Assembly (NCBI GenBank): GCA_006503535.1 | Contig: QYRS01000009.1 | Coordinates: 1,674,001-1,738,000 of the forward strand | Length of the DNA: 64,000 bases | Direction of reading: 5' to 3' | Origin: Arthrinium phaeospermum | Taxonomy: Eukaryota; Ascomycota; Sordariomycetes; Amphisphaeriales; Apiosporaceae | In this document: piece after piece, positions 57,723 to 64,000 of the stretch | How the letters are laid out: each line of letters opens with the position of its first letter | Position numbering within the stretch: position 1 is the first letter of the stretch | Notes under the pieces: generated by a model | The model's input: the letters and a program-made list of their open reading frames with translations, nothing else | Databases searched by the model: none | What the model was told of the DNA's origin: nothing | Made by a program: the position numbers and the translations under genes

Positions 57723-60700
57723 CACCAGGGGCATACTGCTGTACATACGCATCCATTTTCAATCACCATCCTCGCCTACGCTTCCCAGCTCCTTACTGGC
57801 CGGCCACATTGGACAAGACAAGACAGGATAGCCAACCGTATTAGGGTGTATGTAGCTCGGAGTTGACCAGAAACCCAGGTAGGTCCAAGCCAAGGTAGCT
57901 TCTGGCCCCCGCCTTCTGACTAAGAAGCTAGCTAGCCCTGCGACACAGCAAAACGTGATGGCGATGCTTCAGCACATTTGCCGCGCGAAGAAAGTGCCCA
58001 ATCTCACCTGGGCCAAAGACTTGCTCCGGATTGGGCGGGCTCTCATGTCCTGACAGATGACAGGCCTGCCGTATTCAGTACCTACTTACTCACCGAGTGG
58101 ATTGTGGAATGGGCAGAATGGGGTCCGTTGGTATACTCAATTGCTATACGAACCCAAGTTTCCACATTGGCAGATCCTTCCAGAGCCATATATACTATAA
58201 TATGGCAGTATACGGAGTACGGATACTTACTTACACTTTTTTGTCTGCTGCCGGTTTGCTTGAACCCCACCAGCCTAGGGTTCACCGTCTGGTATTCTCC
58301 TCTGCAACGTTAAATAATAGCGATCGCAAACCAGAGGGTTATGTTCCATCATGTTCTGCCACGATACTGAAGGTGAAAACATGGTCAACCGTTACTTGTC
58401 CGTCTTGCGTCAGTTCTTATGATGCTTCCCGCCTATACGAGCTCGGCGCAAGTGCAATCGCATTCGGCACGAAGTATCGCCATACGATAGCGCATGACGG
58501 GGGCAATATAGCAACGTCGGCATGCACCGCCAGGGTCTTACGGTATCGTTCTGTGGTCGAATTTGACGTGAAACCGCCCCCCAAGGATTCCCCACGATAT
58601 GTTTCTTATGTCACTGACTGAGAGTTTGGAAACACAGAAACAAGTTGAGATGCATCTCAACCCAAAGAGCTCGTGGGTGAGTGGGGACCCCTAATTCATG
58701 CAAGCCCAACCCCTGTAGGAGTGGTGTGGTAAGGGCTATTAATAGAATAGGTAGCGGGTCGCTGGAAAAAGTACTGCGTCGATCACATCCGTTCCCACAA
58801 TAGCTCGAATTCATCACCGAAGACTTCATCCGCAACTCTGGCTTCAAGTTTGCTGACGATCACAGGCTGGCTGTTGGGGCGATGTGTATATGTAACATCG
58901 CCGCCGGAAAGCAGTAAGTTCATAGAAAAAGTAACGAAGAAAGCAAGGAGATCTGCGAAAAGAGACCCCAAATGACGCCAAAAGTAACGTCGCGAGATAG
59001 AGAATCTGGCCGGCGGTCCGATGATGACAAGCTGCGGCGGAGTCAGCTAGCCAGTGCCAGCCCTATGCTGATTGGCGCAAGGTGGCAAACCAGGCCTTGA
59101 GAGCCTGAATGGTAGGTCTAGTTCTGATGCATCTCGGCCTTTTGGCCACCGAACGTGCTTTGGTCGAAAAAAACTATGCCACATGCTACATGTTACCTTG
59201 ATCGGGTTGCTGTTAAGATGCCGAGCTGAGAACTCGGCAGCATGTCCCATTCCCGATGTAACAATGCGGCATGTACAGCCTCGCTCTTCCTGCATGGGGT
59301 CAACCTGTATGTGTATGCAGTGCATATTCGATAGAAACTTGCGGTGACAAAGTTCCTTCGTTGACAGACGCAGAATACTCCAAATCTGGATCGCGAAACC
59401 CAAGTCGGCAGCGGATCTGGCACGCTCTTCGCCAACACTGCCCCCTTCTACGACAGTCTGCATATGTCAGCAAACGGCTCACGATGCAACTACCAAGTCC
59501 GTGTGTTCCGGGACTTCACGGCCCAACGGTGGTGAACATACGACGACCTGGCGATGTGAATCGGGCACGATGGTATGGTCTTGCACGCACATCCCATCCA
59601 TACCGTACCAATCTCCGGGTTCAGGCGAACACTGCCCCCTTGAGGCCGGTCTACGGTAGATGAAACGCTTGATTGCAGTCCACCCTGAGGGTCTTCAAGT
59701 AAACGATGAGCGATGCAACGTCAGCGGGCCAATGTTGACCAAAATTAGAGTCGAGAAGGACACGCAGAAGGGGCTTGCAACTACTCATCGTTGGATGCCG
59801 TATCGCGCTTCAGTCAATGCCAACGTGATAATACTAGAGGCGTGAAATATAGCACTGCCCCCATTTTGACGGCACGCGCCTTCCAGCGGCCGAGTCCAAT
59901 GGTCGAATATCGACAATTGCCGTTCCGAATTTATCATCGCGATACGGGGACAGACGGCCCCCAAGTGCAGTTGTTCTTGTCGGTATCGGAACAACGCGCA
60001 ATGGGCCTTCTCCGCCGGCATGGAAGCATCGCCACGAGTTCATGCACGAACAGTGTACCATTAGCCTTCGTCTGGCTGCGACTACCGACCTCCACGCAAG
60101 TGTACGGCTGGAGAGTTGGAAAATAGGATGAGGATGCCATCCAATGTCACGTCAGCTCCAGCAGGCCCGGTATGCTTGGTCTCGCGAATTTTTACTGGCA
60201 GAGGTGTGGTTTGGGGGCAGCTGCACGACTCGGGCTTTCCCCCACAAGGAGATCACAATCTGCAATCGTCAATTTCCCGGATACCTATTCATGGCACTAA
60301 CACAGAACCGGATGCATCAACGGAGCTGTGGCTCGCGGGCTATCTCAAATCACGAGTCATGAAATCTCTGTAACCTCCTGTCCATATTCACCTCTGCGTG
60401 CTTATACACGTGGAACCCGGCTTCAGCAGCACTTTTTGTCATACAAGTCGAGCCGAGTGCGGGACGCTTCGGATGTAACAAGATGTTACAAACACGTGTG
60501 CATCAAATAAAGAAGAATTCGGAATGAGCGCTGCGTCAACTGCCGCTGAGATATCGTGGTTTCCAGGACGCACAACAGCAGGCCAAAGAAACTATACCAT
60601 GATGGCGATTTGTGCTTGAGACAGTTGGCGTCAGCTCTCCCCTCTGTGAAACCACGATAAGGCCATATTGATTCATGCGGTGAGCATACCGCCTCGAAGA

Positions 60701-61051
60701 TCGTCATATATCAAGAATCGACGTAAGGCATCGTGGGTAAAGTATCGCACGGTTACTACCGAAAAAGAGGTGTATTGCTCAAGCAATCGTCGACGGCATT
60801 TGCCCCGATTGCCCTCCCCCTCCTCGAATGATATTTTCTGAAGTCATCCATTACCATCCAGGAACTCACTCTGCTTAGGATGGGACTGCATATGCAGGGT
60901 GCTTGCATTTGATCCCGTGGTTGTCGGCCTGTATCCCCAACCCGCAGACGGGCCCGGAAGAATGCTGATGGCTTGGCCCGAATTCCAGAATCGTAAAGCA
61001 CGATGGACCAAAACGGGGAAGCTGACCGCTTTGGTCAATCTCGAGAAGTAG

Positions 61052-61071
61052 CCTACCACTTCCGTGGTAGG
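61052..61071. repeat. Short perfect hairpin-forming inverted repeat
   Basis: CCTACCAC and GTGGTAGG flank a 4-base loop (TTCC), giving an 8-bp perfect stem in gene-free DNA. No role can be assigned. Confidence 0.5.
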
Positions 61072-62372
61072 GCGGCTGCTTACCGAGTTCAGTGGCACCG
61101 TGGTACGGAGGTGGATGGCCGCCCGTTCCGAGCAATACAAGCAGTAAGTGTCCCTGTGATATGTCGGAATATTTATAACAGCCACAAGAACCTACAGAAG
61201 GGTCTGTTTGTGCCCCTCGTCTGTTGTGAAAGAGTATCGTGGTGGCCGCCTTGCGAGAGGCCTCGGACCCTTGTATGAAGACCGGTCTGGATTCCAGGGG
61301 CTTGACCATTACTGGTGGCCTTACGACCATTCTCCCCCTAAACGGGATTGCGAGAAGTGAGAGAAGCCACTCGAAGATGATGGCAGATACGATACAGGAT
61401 TGACTGAATCATATCAGTGCTCGCGATCTTAACGATGGCAGATCGTGTATTGGAGCCTCACGAATACCACGAGGATACAGATTGGGTCGGCCAGCATTTT
61501 TGTACCACTCCAGAGTGTATGTTTGTCTCGGTTGAGCCTGAACCTTCGGGGTATGTCCAATCAGTGTCATGGTATATTAGTGGCTTTTCCATCTTGCATG
61601 GGGCAAAAACAGATCTTCAATGCAGAATGGCGCGAGACTCGGCCACATGGTGTAATGGTATGCCGAACTGCTGCATCCGTGGCAGGAATCCCGAGGATGG
61701 CCAAGCTGGGCAAGGAAATTGGACTCGAGTTTGCTACGATCTAGCAAGCGGGCACATGCTCCATGTTTCGTGCTTTTAGGAGGCAATACTGACTCAACAG
61801 GCATCGCTGATGACCTGGAGAGTATCGAAGTCCGAGCGAAAGCCTGGGAACACAGGAGTGCCTTCGAGAAGCATGACGGGTGGTCGCTAGCCAACCTGCA
61901 TTCGGCGCCAGCATTCCATAAAAGGGAGAACTCAAGCAGGTACAGCGGCCGGCCGCAGACATCCCTCGTGATTTCCTCCTATGAAGCGCGAACCACCGCC
62001 AGGCTCTTCACTGATGCGGTGTCGTGAGCCACACACTTGGCAATACGGAGCCACAGCATTGCTCTTGTGGTATGTTGCTCTTTATGACAAGTGACTGGAA
62101 AACTCCATGGCCCTTACTTATCACAATCCAGCGGTGTGAGTGGCATTGAGTCGGTTTCTGCCTGTGTTTGTTGTTGTTGGGAGGTGCCGAGTACAGGTTG
62201 TGAATATAAAGTCTGGGCAAGCCTCCCTATCTATTCTGATGGCACCGACCATAGTCAAAGCCCATCGCACTTGCCTCCGCAAGTCCTCCACGCCAAGTAT
62301 CTCACCCATCAACTGCGCGACATCCCCTTTGAGATACTTGCCTTTCCAGACCCGGCCAGAGCATCCCACACG

Positions 62373-63102
62373 ATGACATTCCTTATCATTCTTAGCTTTC
62401 TGTTCTCCTTGGTGGCCTGCTTGCCTGGTCCTCTAGCCAACGCTGCTGGTCTCGCTGCCAACACGCAGTCTACCGGACGCAAAACCTTGCATGATCGGGC
62501 ACAGTTTTCCTTCAAGAACTGGACCTTGACAGAGGTCTGCATGGACTGTACACGCGCCTCCGCCGTTGACCTGTTCGACTGCGCATACACGTGTAAGAAC
62601 ACCCACGCATACATTACATAGCAATGGGAAAAGGAGATTTGCTCACAACGAGGTAACCAGTCCACTGGCTTGATCCAAACTTCAACACATCTTCCTCCTG
62701 CAACAGCTCCTGGAAGTGGGACGGAATCACCATGCAGCATGGTCCCAACAATACCTACAACACCGACTACATAACATGCGAGATGCAGTTCCCCGAGGCG
62801 TGGCAATTGATGGTCAATAACATCACCGACGACGGACTGTTCGAGCTTGGCTTGGTCCACACGTGCAAAGACCATATGTAAGGCTCGCGTCTGCCCCCTT
62901 TTCTAATGATGATGAACGAAAGGCTGGCTAACAACTTTCTCTTTCTGATTGTAGCCACTTCGACCCAGCAGAACTAGCTAATTTCTTCGCTTGGCCCAAT
63001 GTTACGATGCAGCTCATTGGCCGAGACGAATACACCATCGTCTATGCAGCAGACGGACCCGTCTCGGTTCTCGTCCAAGGCTTAGACTCATCGCCGATAT
63101 AG
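62373..63102 (+). CDS. Small secreted cysteine-containing protein, family unknown (3 exons)
   Basis: Exons 62373-62592, 62661-62877 and 62955-63102 give 194 residues; introns of 68 and 77 bp begin GTAAGA and GTAAGG, and the second has a GCTAAC branch site. The first 26 or so residues are a clear signal peptide (MTFLIILSFLFSLVACLPGP). The mature part has six cysteines (56, 59, 70, 87, 113, 142), which could form three disulfides, and six N-glycosylation sequons (N49, N82, N88, N103, N127, N161). The joined frame crosses intron 1 as DCAYTFHWLDPN and intron 2 as CKDHIHFDPAE. The pattern is that of fungal secreted proteins, including candidate effectors, but I recognise no domain and infer no target. 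It lies alone in a gene-poor interval. The upstream in-frame frame is ignored because only this ATG gives a signal peptide. Confidence 0.7.
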
Positions 63103-64000
63103 AGTGGCAGCCTTGGCATCAGGGCTCGTCAGCCCCTCCCCGCGTACCACGTCGGAGGTCACTCGATAGACCGGACTCACTGATACCGGTGGTCTTGGTG
63201 CTCTGTGCAACCTCAGATGGATTACATGGGTTGCGCCAATTCAACGGCGATCGGAGTTGTGTTGCTGCAATGGTCAGGCCAGGGGGCTCAATGTGATCCA
63301 TGTCCATCCTGAAGTCATGCTTCTAAGTAGTTGAGAAGGAATAGTAATGCAAATGATACATCCCCTCGCTCGATTAAACCAGCAGACTGGATATGGTATT
63401 GAGGCACTCAAACTAGCCAATCAGCCTGTTTCAGGTTATCTCGGGTGCCCTGAATCCCCTCAGTGATTGGATATACTAAGTCTCGGCTAGCTTTCTCTCC
63501 TCAAGCGAAAACGGCCGGCAAATTGCTTGCTTCACCCGGTTTTCTGTACATGCTTGAGGCTCGCTCCGGTATTGCCAGACCATCTCTTTTGGAAGGTCGA
63601 ACCGGCCGCCCTCTTTAGCGATGTTGCGGCTCTCTGGAAGACGATCACTACTTCAAACAGGTCGACAAGACGAGTTACGTCTTGTGCGCTGGGTAGGCCC
63701 GAAAGCCCATACCTCCAAAGTACCTATATATGTCCATGGTATAAGGGATATGATGCATTTTGGAGACGGTTATGACGGAGCGAGGATCTATCTCAAAGCA
63801 GGAAGAAGATGCGAATGAACCCCCCCTTTTGTAGCTAGTAAAGAGAGGCCCCAAAAGGGATCTGCGTTTAGCGCAAACGCTATAGTGAGGGTAGGAACCG
63901 GGATTGATGGGGAACGACCCCGGGGCTCGGCAATTCGGTCCTTCAGTCCACCAACGGAGATACGGGGCCGGGCGCCGTCGTAATCCCAAGCCGATGAAGC
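63103..64000. other. Flank downstream of the secreted-protein gene
   Basis: About 900 bases to the window end without a supported gene. Short frames on both strands show no family resemblance. Confidence 0.55.

Larger units (their letters stand above)
56491..62372. other. Gene-free interval at the right end
   Basis: 5.9 kb without a supportable gene. The first 600 bases hold microsatellites and should include the promoter of the Q-rich gene. From 57 to 62 kb, frames are short and dense on both strands with no recognisable domain. No transposase, reverse transcriptase or tRNA was seen. The last 100 bases are probably the leader of the small secreted protein. Confidence 0.55.

Noticed and set aside
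56491..62372. Search for transposons or repeat-mutated elements in the right-end gap
   Set aside because: No transposase or reverse-transcriptase motifs, terminal repeats or long internal duplications were seen.

Overview
The window is nuclear DNA of a filamentous ascomycete (Pezizomycotina, most likely Sordariomycetes). The genes are monocistronic on both strands, with short introns of about 50-200 bp that use GTRNGY-type donors, CTRAY branch sites and YAG acceptors. Leaders are pyrimidine-rich, and the proteins match conserved fungal housekeeping families. The species assignment is inferred from gene style only.

Layout. 1-4.1 kb is gene-free and leads into the intronless mRNA-decapping gene DCP2 (+, 4.1-6.7 kb). 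Three minus-strand genes follow: an AMP-forming acyl-CoA ligase (7.2-9.2 kb, 4 exons), the anaphase-promoting-complex subunit APC4 (9.7-12.4 kb, 7 exons) and coatomer delta RET2 (13.0-14.7 kb, 4 exons). Divergent from RET2 is a very acidic protein of unknown function (16.3-19.1 kb, +). A gene-free gap precedes a POT-family peptide transporter (24.0-25.9 kb, +). 26-34.8 kb is gene-poor, with a tRNA-like Pol III unit at 30.5 kb and possible coding relics. 34.9-56.5 kb is gene-dense: NIPA-type Mg2+ transporter (+), ribosomal protein uS3 (-), myotubularin phosphatase YMR1 (+), PheRS beta FRS1 (-), eIF1/SUI1 (+), PP2A scaffold TPD3 (+), eEF1A lysine methyltransferase EFM4 (-) and a 1080-residue Q/P-rich coiled-coil protein (-). 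56.5-64 kb is nearly empty except for a spliced small secreted cysteine-containing protein at 62.4-63.1 kb.

Exon-intron structures were built by hand. In every multi-exon gene the summed exon length is a multiple of three and the joined reading frame is open, which supports the junctions. No gene cluster for secondary metabolism, no intact transposon and no CRISPR-like array was seen. Translation genes (RPS3, FRS1, SUI1, EFM4) are neighbours but are separate transcription units.

The points most worth a second look are these. The eIF1 start codon is the only one of fifteen in the window with a pyrimidine at -3, which fits the known eIF1 autoregulation. An overlapping upstream ORF precedes DCP2. 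A 95-codon open frame continues in phase beyond the YMR1 stop codon. The tRNA-like gene has good A and B boxes but a poor cloverleaf. The secreted protein at the right end becomes visible only after splicing.
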